In this document: in pieces, positions 1-12,125 of the stretch
Layout of the letters: the number at the start of each line of letters is the position of its first letter
How positions within the stretch are numbered: position 1 is the stretch's first letter
NCBI GenBank assembly: GCA_022749755.1
Contig: CM040440.1
Location: 10,217,269 to 10,281,268 of the forward strand
Source of the DNA: Azadirachta indica
Taxonomy: Eukaryota; Streptophyta; Magnoliopsida; Sapindales; Meliaceae
DNA: 64,000 bases
Reading direction: 5' to 3'
The notes under the pieces: model-generated
Database searches by the model: none
Told to the model about the DNA's origin: nothing
The model's input: only the letters and a program-made list of their open reading frames with translations
Program-made: the position numbers and the translations under genes

Positions 1-2341
1 ATAAGGTCATAAGTCTTCTCTTCTCCTCTCATTTTTTCCAATTCCCCATAACATTAATTAAAGACCACATTTCCTTATTTCTCCTATCGTTATTATTATC
101 ATTATTCGCTCATTCATTCTCTTGGTACTTTTGTCAAACATATTGAACTCATTCCAATAAAATTATGACTACTTAATTAGCTGTACAACATTGTGATTTG
201 TGATAGTGAAATGAAATGAAATGAAACCCAACTCAGCAGTTTTGAAGACCCTTTAGTTAGTGACTTCATTGAAAAATAAAAACCCCATTTACACTTTCAA
301 TTTTCAAATCATATTCTCATTCCAATTCCTCTCTATTCATTATACCAACCAAAATCATTTTTGCTTTCAAATTGTACTACATTAATATTATCTAAAATTT
401 AGTTAAACCCATAATTTATGTGTCATTAATAATTACAATAATAATAATAATAATAATATTCTCATTCTTTTAATTGAAGTTTTAGATGAGATAGGTATAT
501 TACATTATTTGCACATTTATAAAAGTGATATTTACAATAAAAGAAAAATATACTTACAAATAATATGTTTTGAATGATTGTATTAGGATCATATTATTTA
601 AATTTTTTTAATTTTATGATAACCTATATTGTAGAAAGCTCCAAAATAATTATTGACAGTTGTTGGGACATCAAGATTTTTCTTGAAGGGATTGAAAACT
701 GAATATTCTGAATCATTGGGGTTCGGTAAACAATAATTAGTAACCCTTAGTTTACTTTTACTGTAGAAAAAGTTAAATTTTGTTTTTAATTTGATGTTTT
801 CTTCCTCTATTTTTACTTATTTTATCAACACAAAGAAAAACAAGAAGTAAATTATTATTGTCAAACAAGTAACTAAAACCAAGAGATTTTTCACAGCCAA
901 AAGACATTTATTGTTACGTAAATTATCCTTAAATTCTTAAAAAAAATATTACATTAAGATATAATATCTTAATGATAAGAAAATATAATTTATTTTATTT
1001 TTCTTATCACATATCGTGTTAAAAAAGATAACATACTAACTATAAAAAATTTTAACAGTAATTAACTTGAATAAAAAAGTTAATCTACCAAGAGTTTTTG
1101 TCGGTTTCCTAATGTGAAAAGTAAGAAAACATACTAATTACTTTTGATTAATAAACAATTAATCCATAATCAAAATCTATCCATTAGGCTGCTAAAGAGA
1201 ACACTCTCCAAACCCAAAAAGCAACTATAAATTCTCTTTTTGATAATGTAATATTAGAAGCAAAAGAGTTGAAGTGACCATTTATATATACACTTTTCTT
1301 TGCTATACATTACGTTATTTGGTCCTACTTAATCACCAATTAATTAAGAAGCACTTTATATGTACATGATGTGAATTCAAATGAGTTTTAAGCTTTTCCA
1401 CTAAGGCGTGTTTGTGCATTCCCGAACTCTAATACTCGGTAAGCACTTTTGGGGCTCTGCTTTTTTAACAGTGGGCCGTCGTTGATGACACAATCAATAC
1501 AAAATTAAAGAAAAAAGTGCTTTTGTCTGACTCAGTATGACGTGGAAGCATGTTGGACCAAACAGACTCTACCAAGAAAACCCAAATTCTCTAACACTCA
1601 TGACTTCGACTACATTCTCGTCCCTTCAACGACCCAAATTTTTTTTTTTTTTTTTTATTGCATTTAATCTTTGATATTATGTTGTATAAATCATTTATGT
1701 AATATGATGAGCTTGGGTATTGATTATGTTATCAATAATCCTATATTATGTAACATAAGTGGATTAAATTTTGAATATTATGTTAAAAGTACCATGATAT
1801 TATCCGTTTGTTTTATAATGAATAGTAAAAAATTTCAATTATAAAACTTCTTATTACTCGACGAGGCACCATCTACTACAAGTCTATTATATACATACAT
1901 ACATATATACAAAATATATATATATATATAGATTTTAAAAAAAGATGACTTGATTGAGTTATTTAGTGCGGACCTATAAATATATTTTAATTTAAAATTT
2001 ATCTTTTGTGCCGAATAAATTTGATAAACACTTTTAAAATAAACAACCAAATACTTGTACGTAATTTTCTTAATTTAGTACTCGTGTAATATTAATGAGT
2101 TTGTTAAACCGAAAATGGTTAGAAATTTTCTTTGGCTGCTAAAATTTCAACGTGCGTAATGAATGAAAATTTTCATCAACGGTCAAGAATAAATTTGGCG
2201 GGAAGTAACTGTTTAAGGTGTGAACTGAGAGTAAATTAGTGGGCCAGATCTGTGGAATTTAGGGGACGCTGCAGACAAAGCAATCTCTAAAACTTTCGGT
2301 GTATGTTTTCTTTTAGACTCTGTTTGCTTCTCCAAATCCTA
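1..2341. other. A+T-rich upstream spacer of the NAC gene
   Basis: No open frame here resembles a protein. The stretch holds an (AAT)n run near 432-458, a poly-T tract near 1639-1657 and a (TA)n run near 1912-1930. The segment 1380-1620 is somewhat richer in G+C than its surroundings and includes an ACGT core in TGACGTGG near 1538, the type of site bound by bZIP factors. I cannot tell which part acts as the promoter. Confidence 0.6.
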
Positions 2342-2349
2342 TATATAAA
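2342..2349 (+). promoter_or_regulatory. Probable TATA box of the NAC gene
   Basis: TATATAAA is followed by a CT-rich stretch typical of plant leaders (2362-2440). It lies about 590 bases before the NAC start codon, so the leader would be long unless an intron in the 5' UTR is removed. A possible acceptor is the TTTCAG near 2867-2872. Confidence 0.5.
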
Positions 2350-2479
2350 CACTTCCCACACACCTCCCTTTTTACTCTTCTCTTCTCAATTATTCCTCAC
2401 CACTGACATCTCCTTTCATCAATTTCTCTTTCTCAGCCGAAAATCTTAGGCCCCATCATCTCAAAATCTTCAATTTCGT

Positions 2480-2530
2480 ATGATTTTAGCAACTGGGTAC
2501 CGTAAAAGATTCCAGTTTTGGAAGTTTTAA
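2480..2530 (+). promoter_or_regulatory. Possible upstream ORF of 16 codons in the NAC leader
   Basis: This is an ATG-started frame ending in TAA, downstream of the TATA box and upstream of the NAC start. It would be in the mRNA if the leader is unspliced here. No conserved peptide is recognised. Confidence 0.3.
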
Positions 2531-2691
2531 CCAGTTTCTGTAGAGTAATTTTGTCCATTTTTCCATTTGGCGTAGCTGAAATTTCAGTTCTTTTTCGTTT
2601 TTTTCATTTCATTAAACTTGGATTAAACATTGTGGGGGTTGGTGGGGGTGGAATTTTGATCATAAGAAGGATTTCAGTCTTTTTCAGAACA

Positions 2692-2820
2692 ATGCTTTTG
2701 ATCTACAACGGGTGCATTCTGTGGAGGTTGCACTCGATTCTTCAGAACAAGTCTATCGTTGATAAAAGCTTCTATTTTTGGATTTTCCAGATCTTTAATA
2801 GATACAGTTTAGGCACTTAG
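2692..2820 (+). promoter_or_regulatory. Possible upstream ORF of 42 codons in the NAC leader
   Basis: The frame starts at ATG 2692 and stops at TAG 2818-2820, 116 bases before the NAC start codon. It may instead fall inside a 5' UTR intron, because a pyrimidine-rich tract followed by TTTCAG lies just downstream near 2872. The peptide resembles nothing I know. Confidence 0.3.
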
Positions 2821-2936
2821 CCCTTTACTTGCTTTCACTGCTCTGCCTCTGCTCTGTTTTTGTTCTGTTTCAGTTTTTCTGTTTTTGTTTTAATATAGAA
2901 TTGTAGAGAAGTATATAAAACTTCGATTGTCAAAAC

Positions 2937-4609
2937 ATGGGAGGGGCATCATTGCCTCCAGGTTTTCGGTTCCATCCTACTGATGAAGAGTTGGTGGGAT
3001 ATTACCTGAAGAGAAAAGTTGAAGGACTTGAAATCGAGCTGGAAGTGATTCCTGTCGTTGACTTGTACAAATTTGATCCTTGGGAGTTACCAGGTACTTT
3101 AAAATCAATTCCTTTTAAGCATGCGTGACTGAGAATTCCTATGAACTAGTTGAAGTTTTAGTGCTGGCCTGAGCGAAATTAGTGTGAAGTAGTTGCTGAT
3201 GAAAAGAAAGTTGAATGATAATGTGAACAAGGAATTGTTTTCGGTATTGGAAAGCACTTTTTTGTTTGTTTTCTATATTTGATTCCATATTTTTGTTCTT
3301 CTTTATGGACTCACCTATGACAAGAATTCTTTTTTCACATGGGGACTTTAACCTTTTTTTTTTTTAATTGTAAAAGCCAAATTTATCGGATTTTTTTATT
3401 TAAATTTTAATTTCCCTGAGCAAACATGAAAAAGAAAGCAATACCGCAAAATTCCAGATTTCCACTTTCTAATTGGTCATTTGTTATTAATTAGTGTTAG
3501 TTTAGAGAATTGAACAAAGCTTAACAGCAAGCTGTAATTTGCAGAGAAATCATTCCTTCCAAAACGAGATATGGAATGGTTCTTCTTCTGTCCTAGGGAT
3601 CGAAAGTACCCAAATGGCTCAAGAACAAATAGAGCCACTAAAGCTGGCTATTGGAAAGCTACTGGAAAAGATAGAAAAGTTGTTTGTCAATCGACTACTG
3701 CAACTGGGTATCGTAAGACCCTTGTTTTCTATCGTGGGCGTGCACCTCTAGGAGATCGAACAGATTGGGTAATGCATGAGTATCGACTCTGTGATGATTC
3801 TTCTCATGGATCACCAAATTTTAAGGTAATTTCAATATGTCATGATGCATACATAGTTTGCTTGGGGGGGAAGTTAAATGCTTCTGCTGTGTTGGAAACT
3901 GAACATGTGCTTGGTTATTCTAATTGTATACAGGGACCTTTTGCTTTGTGTCGTGTTGTCAAAAAGAATGAGCAGACACAGAAGACTTCGAAAAGGGTTG
4001 GAAGCAGCTCAAGCACTGGGGATTTCACATCAACAAGAGTTTCAAATGAGCCCTTGAGCATTTCCAGTGACATGCCTTCTCCAGCAAGTTGCCTTTACAA
4101 TGAGAGTCGCTACTCCAGCCCTATGACTTCTCCTTACCCTTATGAAGTCTCAACAATACCTGAATCTGAGCCTGCTCCAATGGAGACCAACCCTGCAAAT
4201 CTCTGGGTCTCACCTGAATTCATTCTTGATTCTTCCAAGGTAAAAGACATTCAAGAGTTTAAAGCAAGGAACTTCCTAGGACCGAGCTTTTATGATTTCT
4301 TATTGAATTCCCACTGCTTTGCTGCAGGACTTTCCACAACCCCATGAAGCCGTATCTGAGTACCTTCCACAGTATGAGTTTCCAAGCTCAACGACTCCAT
4401 GGCAGCCTTTCGATCACAGAGAATTCTCGCCTAGTTCATCATACTCAAATTTTAATGGAGATAGTGAACTTGCTGAAGATCTCAGTCGAATTGGCTGCAT
4501 GTCACCCTACTCAGTACATGGAAACTACACAAGTTTCTATGGGAATGAAGATATGTCTTATGAAGATTATGACCAAAACAGTTCACTAGATTATCCAAGT
4601 CTCTTCTGA
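2937..4609 (+). CDS. NAC071: NAC-domain transcription factor, NAC071/NAC096 type
   Basis: Four exons are inferred: 2937-3093, 3545-3825, 3934-4239 and 4328-4609, with GT-AG junctions and phases that agree, giving 341 residues. The N-terminal NAC domain is complete, about residues 5-160. Subdomain A has [16 protein letters not shown] has [12 protein letters not shown] has [20 protein letters not shown] and then [11 protein letters not shown] has [20 protein letters not shown] and then WVMHEYRL, and E has FALCRVVKK. The remainder is a Ser/Pro/acidic activation-type region ending in a tyrosine- and aspartate-rich tail. The start [10 protein letters not shown] matches the family's usual N-terminus. 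The sequence is closest, from memory, to Arabidopsis ANAC071/ANAC096, nuclear DNA-binding regulators linked to wound and graft reunion (071) and to ABA or dehydration responses (096). The exact orthology is an inference. Intron 2 (108 nt) is in frame and free of stops. Confidence 0.93.
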
Positions 4610-5100
4610 AAGAAGAAGAGAAAGATCATCTTAGCTCTTCCTTGTTACTAACGAAGGGCCCAAAAATTTGGATCAAGCTCCAAGCAAGTGGAGCTTGGAG
4701 CTGGGGGGAAATACAATGGTTTGTGGTTGCAGCAAGACTATCTGGTGATTGTCAAGTAATTTTACTAGTGAACCCTCTATTTTCATCAGGTCTCCAAGAC
4801 AACGCCTTTTAATTGTTGTATCTTGGAGAAGAAAATAACTCCTTGCCTATGTTATATGTTAAGTCAAGAGCACTGGTTTACCTATCAAGATTCTGGTTCT
4901 GGTTATGGTTCATAATGGAGTTGAATTTATAGTCAGGTCTTGGTCTATTTTCATGTTTCAGTAAAAGGTTTTCCAGGTGGTCACTTTTATCGAATTCATC
5001 TGGAGTTGTAATCGTCGCGCGCAGTTAATTTTGTACTATTTAATCTATGTGGGTCATTTCGATAAGCTTTCTTGCGTATAAAGTTATCTTCTGATATATC
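4610..5100 (+). other. 3' UTR and downstream flank of the NAC gene
   Basis: This non-coding stretch follows the NAC stop codon. It is more balanced in composition than the spacer further downstream, as expected of a transcribed 3' UTR. I could not fix a poly(A) site. Confidence 0.5.
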
Positions 5101-8064
5101 TTTTTACTATTTGAAATCTTTGTTTTGCCCCCTTTACTAGCCATACAAGATTTCACAATCTCTACTTTTGAGCTGCGCTTAACGGTTCTTTACCAAAAAC
5201 ACATTGTTTGAGAAAATTTAAAACTTATAGCTATACGAAATTTTATAATAATTTTAAAATAATTAATTTAACTTAATTTAGTAAGAAAGCTTAAAGTTTA
5301 TATATACCATATCAGGCTCGTCTTTGTTAATGATACAAAATTTAAACTTTCACGTGTTAAATTAATTGTCATTTTTTTCTCACTTTTAGTTTGTTTGAAG
5401 GTCTTGGAATGCCACTAATACTCGCCAGATGTAGAGCTTAGATGTTCGTAACAATTAAGTACTTGTTTGAAAAGTTGCTTTTAAATTTCCCTTTAAACTT
5501 TTTGTCTTGATTTGACAATGTCAATTGTCAGAGATGTTAAAACTATAAGTTTAAAATCTCTAAGAACTAGCTACCTCACGCATGTAAGAAGATGATCCAT
5601 AGGAGTCATACTTGCATAACTGATAGACAAATCTTGCTTGGGAATATGCAGGAAGCACTTTCTTAGAAGAAGCAGAAGCAGTTATATATACTTATTTTAT
5701 TTAGGAAATATCAGTTAGATATTTTCGAGAAGTTTCCCACTTACACATCAAGATATTGTCAAAGCAACTTCTGAAGAAAGCATGTAAACCTTGCTTAGCA
5801 TGAACAGGCATTTATATTCAAAAGCACTTATATACAAAGACAAGAGAGTGAGGGAAAAAAAAAAAAGACCGCTTTTCTTTTCTTTCCTCTTTTTCCCAAG
5901 CTTTTTCTTGCAAGTGCTTCCAAACTCATGCCAATAATTAATTCTACGACAAGCACTTACTGCAACCAATGAACCAAGAAAGGAATTGATTGTAGCTTTT
6001 GTATTAAACTGAGCGGTCAATGTGAAGAGGCAACTAATAAAAAGAGCCAACTATAGAATTGAAAACAAGGAAAAAATCAAATGTATATTTGTATTTGCCG
6101 AAGTTCTCAATTTGTTCCCCGCCCAATCTCTACTTTGGTAAGAATCTTGATAAAAAGAGAATACACTAATATGACTTTTAAGAGTGCTTTACTGAAAAGC
6201 TAATTATCCATAAGCACTTTTTCATGCAACACGAATTGATAATATTCCTGTATTATTAGATGCTCACCTTCCTTCCCACCCCCACCATTACTTCACCCAT
6301 AAAAGCCCTAATCACACTCTTCCCCACCAAATTTATAAAACGATTTGGTTGTTCACAAAATCACTTTCAACAATATGCTCCACTTGTGTCAATAAGTTGA
6401 GAATGATTTGGGACAAAAGTACTTAAATTAAAAAGTAAGTTTATTATTGAAGTTAAGTGTCGCATGCATCATAACCATAAATCTCTTTTAATCGTGAAAA
6501 CTCATCTTATACTTATGAAACTTAAAATATGTATCAAAATTTGTTTTTAGAAAGTGTTTTCAAGTAAAAATTATTATTTTTTTATAAATATATTATAAAA
6601 ATTTAAAGATATTTTATTTTTAGAGATTTACGTATTCCTTCATTACTTATTTAAGTTTATATAAATTAAATATTATTATGTATATAAACTTTCACATAAA
6701 TTCATTTATATGAATTCATTACTTATTTAAGTTTATATAAATTAAATATTATTATGTATATAAACTTTCACATAAATTCATTTATATGAATTGATGTTAT
6801 AGTGTGATATCATTGTCACATATCATTATATATAAATATTTATAATAGCGTATGGTTGTAATAAATAAAATATTTTTTTAAAATAGAATTGATTGCAATT
6901 TCATAGATAATATGAGATATTTTATTGAATTTTTGATTGATTTTAAAATACCCTTAAATAATTTTCAAAATTATTTTGGTTTTGGTTACTCTCTAAACAT
7001 AATTTCGTTCAAATATTAATATTTTAGGAAAGTAATTCTGTTTCTGTTGCCATATTTTAAAAATATTTTATTTTTGGTAGTTTCAAAAATCTTGTGTTGG
7101 TTGCGTTTCAATGTGAAACTTGATGGATTACTTAATATATATTTTAATGGTCCAAAAAAGTGCTTAAAAAAGAAGTGCATCATTCAAGTTGACTGCCGCG
7201 TGTATCACAACTTCAAATCTTTGAAATGTGAAAACGTAATATGTAGTTAAGTATTTTTCTTTTAGGTTTTTTTTTTTAATGTAAAAATATATTTTTTCAT
7301 AAAACTATTTAAAAGTATTTTTGAATATTTTTGTTGAACCAAGTGAGATTGAAATACTTTTTAAAATATTATAAAAAATTTCATAACCATCCTCAACTCC
7401 ACGTGAAACTGATGTAAAATTAGACTTTTAATATCAACTCAAAAAATTTTACTAATTAAACCAAAATTACCTCCGGCTTAAAATATGTTATAACCCATAA
7501 ATTTTCGTATTTAACTCGTTATATTTTAGGTTGTAAAACTTAGAAATTAAATTATGGTAATTTTTTTTAATTTTTAAGAATTTTATTTACTCATACTTTA
7601 AATATAATTTTTCTAATTGATTTCACAAAGACAATTAAAATAAAAAGTTATTCAACTCTCGATCAAAAAAAAAAGTTATTCAACTGATTATTTAGCATAC
7701 ACTAAAGTCCGACAATGTAAAACTCTTTATTGTATTTTATCTATATAAATACAGACACACACACACACACGGATTAACAATTTCTTAATTTTATAAAATT
7801 TTTATATTATTTATAAACCATTTTATCTAAACACTTTTAATAATTAAAATTAAATTTAATACATATAAGTAATAAATTATAATTAATGTATATGTGAAAT
7901 ATAATCTCAACCGTAAAAAGTATCTAAATTTAACAATTTATGAATGATATAAAAAATATATTAAATTAAGGGATTATTGATATTTTTTCATATATATATA
8001 TATATATATATAAAAGAAAAAGAAAATGTAATTTATCTAATAACTTAAGCAGCATATAGACACT
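5101..8064. other. A+T-rich spacer between convergent NAC and TLDc genes
   Basis: No gene is recognised. The stretch 5400-6240 has several scattered AAGCACTT/AAGTGCTT-like words, which hints at a decayed small inverted-repeat element without clear ends. A perfect 76-bp tandem duplication lies at 6641-6792 (listed separately). (AC)n occurs at about 7755-7770 and (TA)n at about 7988-8011. Confidence 0.5.
6641..6792. repeat. Perfect tandem duplication, 2 x 76 bp
   Basis: Copies at 6641-6716 and 6717-6792 are identical as read. Each starts with CATTACTTATTTAAG and ends with TTTATATGAATT. The unit is non-coding. Identity suggests a recent duplication or an assembly effect. Confidence 0.9.
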
Positions 8065-8849
8065 TTAGTATAAGCTAGCAATTTGAGGACTACAAAAAAC
8101 AAGCACTTCTTCAAGAGTAGCCCTTGAATCATCCCCAAAGAGAGACTCCTTTCCATCCTTTCTCTTAGCATATGACAATCCCAATCTAGACTTAGCTTGC
8201 CTCAGATCACCAACACCAGAATTGGTATCGGGCCCTGCAAAGCCGCCCATAACCGGAGCAAGCGGAGGCCCAATGAGAAGCCCATCGGCCCCAAATTGAG
8301 GCCCACCTCTTTCATAATCAAAGAGTGCAGCACCACTGCCCCCTACCTTTGGTAGAACAATTGGATCATCAACTTCCTCATTACCCATCCAGTAACACAG
8401 AAAAGCATCAAATGTGTCATAGTAATCATCTGTGCTTCTGTAGCCTTCAGGATTGAATGCACCAAACTTGAATGACTTGTTTGTGTATCCAATTATCACA
8501 CAAGGCCCTTTGAAATCACAGCAGTTGTGAAACTCAGTAGCACTGAACCCATCAATGGTAGCCTTATAGCAGCATTTCAATTCCCTTCCTGATATGAAAA
8601 CTTGCAACAAAGTGAGTAGAAAACACTTTCATTTTGTAATGAAAACATGTGGTGGAAACAAGAAGAAAGAAAAGAGTTACCTCTTAAGAATGTTTTGTCC
8701 ACAAGAGAAAGAGAGAAGGGAAGATTCACTTCATGGTATTTAGGCTGTGGTTTCTCAATATCATCATTTTTCTTGCCTATGTTCCAACCAAATAACCCAT
8801 ATGGGCTTTTCCAACTGTGTATTGCAGAGTTTGAGATGAAAAATGCCAT
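8065..8849 (-). CDS. TLDc-domain protein, small plant form
   Basis: Two exons on the minus strand, 8849-8681 and 8588-8065, are joined by a 92-nt GT-AG intron (phase 1), giving 230 residues. Exon 1 starts [14 protein letters not shown] and ends [10 protein letters not shown]. Exon 2 continues [20 protein letters not shown], which fits the start of a TLDc fold. It is followed by [29 protein letters not shown] and [12 protein letters not shown], the positions where TLDc domains carry GAF...W and FG..G motifs. The C-terminus is [20 protein letters not shown] followed by SPQIASLY. In animals TLDc proteins are tied to oxidative-stress protection and the V-ATPase. The plant role is not known to me. 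Only about 55 residues precede the domain, so a further 5' exon cannot be excluded. The ATG at 8847-8849 is the best visible start. Confidence 0.78.
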
Positions 8850-9201
8850 TAAAATGGCTCTGATTGAAGCTCAAAACTCTCTTTGATTGACATCCTCACA
8901 AATTATACTTGAATAAAAAGCACCTTATCCTTTTGCGATTGATGTCCATCCAATTAAAATTGTCTCATTCCTATGATTTGTAATGGGCCCTTGCTTTGTA
9001 CTGAGGTTCATTCCTTATTTGTTTGATAATCTCACATTTTTAACCTAGTAAATAGCAATAGAACGAACATATTTTATTGGGCCATCTAAGAAAAAATGTC
9101 TGTCATTCATAGTCCAGGGATTCGTGGAAATATTAAATATGTAGGATTTAATTTAACAATAACCATTAAGTAAACTAAAAGGCAAATCATGAATCATCAA
9201 T
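8850..9201. other. Spacer between TLDc gene and tRNA-Cys
   Basis: Presumably this contains the promoter of the minus-strand TLDc gene. No TATA box or other element is distinct enough to call. Confidence 0.5.
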
Positions 9202-9273
9202 GGGTCCATAGCTCAGTGGTAGAGCATTTGACTGCAGATCAAGAGGTCACCGGTTCGAACCCGGTTGGGCCCT
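9202..9273 (+). tRNA. tRNA-Cys (GCA)
   Basis: A 72-nt cloverleaf without intron. The acceptor stem GGGTCCA pairs with TGGGCCC (one G-T pair). The D stem is GCTC/GAGC. The anticodon loop CTGCAGA has anticodon GCA at 9234-9236. The T arm is ACCGG TTCGAAC CCGGT. The discriminator base is T, as in cysteine tRNAs. CCA is not encoded, as is usual in nuclear genes. A T-rich tract follows within about 30 bases and could stop RNA polymerase III. Confidence 0.96.
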
Positions 9274-11690
9274 TCTAAATATTTATTTTATCTTTCAATT
9301 TTTTTGTGATTTAGATAAGAGCATAATTTGTCTATGCCTTGCAAATAGGTCCCCATCTCCTATTAAAATACCATCTATATTAAATTGTATACTTTTAGAT
9401 TGCGAGTACAAAAATTGCATGTTATTAACCTACTTTAATTTGGTATATAAGATTTTGTTTTTACTTTTTGAATTTATTAATTTTTAATAATTAAGTATAT
9501 TTATTTTTTTTAATTTGATGACAATTTCAATGTACTTTTTTATTTAAGTATTAGTTTATTTTTTAGTGTGATAAATATAGTTTAACTTTAATTAATCAAA
9601 TGTTTTAAAAGTATTTATTTTTAAAAAGACAAATTTTGAGTTATATAACTCAAAAGTAAAGTTATAATAAATTGCATGCTTAAAGTAAATAATTTCTATT
9701 CGATTTACGGCTTGAGCTATTGCATTAAAAACTTAAATATTATTCAATTTCAATGTTTTGTAGATATTCATTCATATCCTTCTAATATGAACTTTGACAA
9801 CATTCTTAATAGTTTCTAAGAATAGAAAGAATTTTGTAATTTTGTGACAGAAGTTGTCTAATTTAGATAATTGAATTGATTTGTTTATCTACTTTAATAA
9901 GAAATTTAAGACATTTTTAATGGGATAAAAAGTCTAAATCTATTTAGCTTTCTACTTAATGTAAAAAATTTGAATAACTTCATCAATTTCTATTCTCAAA
10001 ATTATTCGTCCTAATTAATTTATTTAGCTCCGATCTCACGTAAAATTTTTCTTTTTTTGTTTTTTTCAAAAGATGTACTTGTTTTCTTGGTAGAAACTTC
10101 TAAATTAATTTATTGAACTCTCTCTTTTTCAACTTTCTTCATTAAGATTTAAAAACTTTCAATCACTTTCACTATTTAAAACTCTTTTTAATTAAGTTTT
10201 GTCTTACGATTTTTTTTAAAAAAAATGAATTTTATACAACATTATAAATTAAAATCTAATTTAACAAGACTTTGTTAATACACAAGAATGATAAATATTA
10301 TTTTAATTTACATTACCTTTTAATATATTTATTATATTTATTTAATCTTCAAAATTCATAAGGGTAGAAATGTAAGAATGTAATTAATTTTTGAGAATTT
10401 TTTTATTGAGAAAAGCAAATAACATAATACTTACATTTAAATATTTAAAAAACTATGAATTTTACTTGTACTATAACAATCATTTTTCTAATACTTAAAA
10501 GAATTAAATTATAATTTATAGTTTTTAAATTTAAGTTAATAAGTAATTGATTTTTAGACTTTTAAGTTGGTACATGTATTTGTTGTGCGTGAGAATGTTC
10601 AGTTTGATTCGTACAAGTAGTTTTTTATTTTACACTGGGATATATGACTTATAAAAAGCTTATTATGATGTAACATGAAACTTTAGTTTTGTTATGTTTA
10701 TGTTATTATGTAAAAACTTTTTCTATGCTTCGACCTTCAGTTTAATTATCATGAGATTATATTTGATGTTTTATATATTATATTACTAGTAATTAAGAGA
10801 TTAATACTTTTATAATTAGTTTTTTTTTAACTTAATTATTTTTAGTTTATTTAAATTAATTTCTATTTTTTAAAAATATATGAATTTTACAATTAAATAA
10901 AAACTAGATATTCATGATAATTCATTATGGATTTGGTTACTGTCTATATCTATAACTAATTCAAAATTTTAGGTATTTGAATATGGATATATAAATAGGT
11001 GATTGATTTAAATATAAATATTGTTACACTCCAAGATTCTGAGCGTACTTGCTAACGAGATAAGAAGAATTTTAGTAAACTCTACAAAATTTAGTCGCAA
11101 ATTAAAGTTAAAATTAGTTTAATATGTGTGAAAAAAGTTGAAGGTGATTTTTGAATAAGACTATTACTTTAATGAAAAATTACGATTTAATTGTATATGT
11201 TGAGTAATTGTTTGGTTATAGCTTATGTTATTGTTTATTTATTTAATTTTTAGTTTTCTTAACTTTTGGGCACCTTATTTGTGATTCCACACAAATATGC
11301 TTCATTTGTGTATATCTATCAAATAGATCCACATCTTCTATTGAAATCCTTTTGAAATATATCTAAATGTGTAATTTAATTTTTATTATTTCATAACTAA
11401 AAATATATTTCGTCTATATGTCATCAAATAGGCATTTATCTCCTGTCAAAATAACAAAAATACCTTTTATTATTAAGTTACATATTTTTACATTGTAAGT
11501 ATCAATATTTAGTACTATAATAGTTCGATTATATCAAAACAAGGAAACTAAATTAAGTAGCAATCATATTTAAATAGCAATAATTAGTAGAGTAGCACAA
11601 CACAACAAATTTGTCTTGTTGTTTAAAAAAAACGACATCCCTTCTTTTAAATTAAAATATTTCTGTTATTTATCGATAAATTTTGACTTA
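9274..11690. other. A+T-rich spacer, no gene seen
   Basis: There is no frame of gene-like quality and no recognised transposon domain on either strand. Composition is uniformly A+T-rich with short homopolymer runs. Confidence 0.55.
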
Positions 11691-12125
11691 TTTCCTATGT
11701 GTTATGTATGTTATATATATAGATTCTTAGCTCTTTGGTTGTGTTTAGAGTTACTGAGTTGGAAATCCAGCTAGTAGATTCAGTTAGAGCTTGTTAAAAT
11801 TAGTTATTGCTAATAAAAATAGGGGTTTTTCACTTGTGAAGTTGGTGATCTTGTGAGATTTTAAGGGCTATAACTCTCCAATTTGAGTGTTCTTAAGCTT
11901 GTTGTAGAACTGCTTTTTCTTCTATAATCTTGTAATCTTTGTCAGTAGTAATAAAAATAATTCTTCTGTGTTAGTCCTGTGGATGTTGGTTATAAGTTGA
12001 ACCACTTATTTACGTTGTTTTCTTCTCAATGATTGATTATATTTTTGGTTTTTGTAATTAATTTCTTGTATTTGATTGATTTGATAGATTAATTTATGTT
12101 TACTTCAGCAAGTCTTGAGGCTTAA
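11690..12125 (+). repeat. Probable Ty1/copia LTR remnant (solo or truncated)
   Basis: The segment has the look of the R/U5 part of a plant copia LTR. A polyadenylation-like stretch (TCTTGTAATC, AATAAAAATAAT near 11928-11960) is followed by CCTGTGGATGTTGG and then a decayed AACCACTTATTTACGTTG, close to the GTGGATGTAGGC...GAACCACGTAAAT signature common in such LTRs. I see no partner LTR, gag or pol nearby and could not place exact ends or a target duplication. Confidence 0.5.

Noticed and set aside
2518..2820. 100-codon frame upstream of the NAC gene as a separate gene
   Set aside because: It opens at TTG, not ATG, and lies in the presumed NAC leader. Only the ATG-led 42-codon part is kept, as a possible upstream ORF.
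5748..6050. 100-codon minus-strand frame between NAC and TLDc genes
   Set aside because: Low-complexity Lys/Phe/Leu content, no motif, no splice or promoter support.
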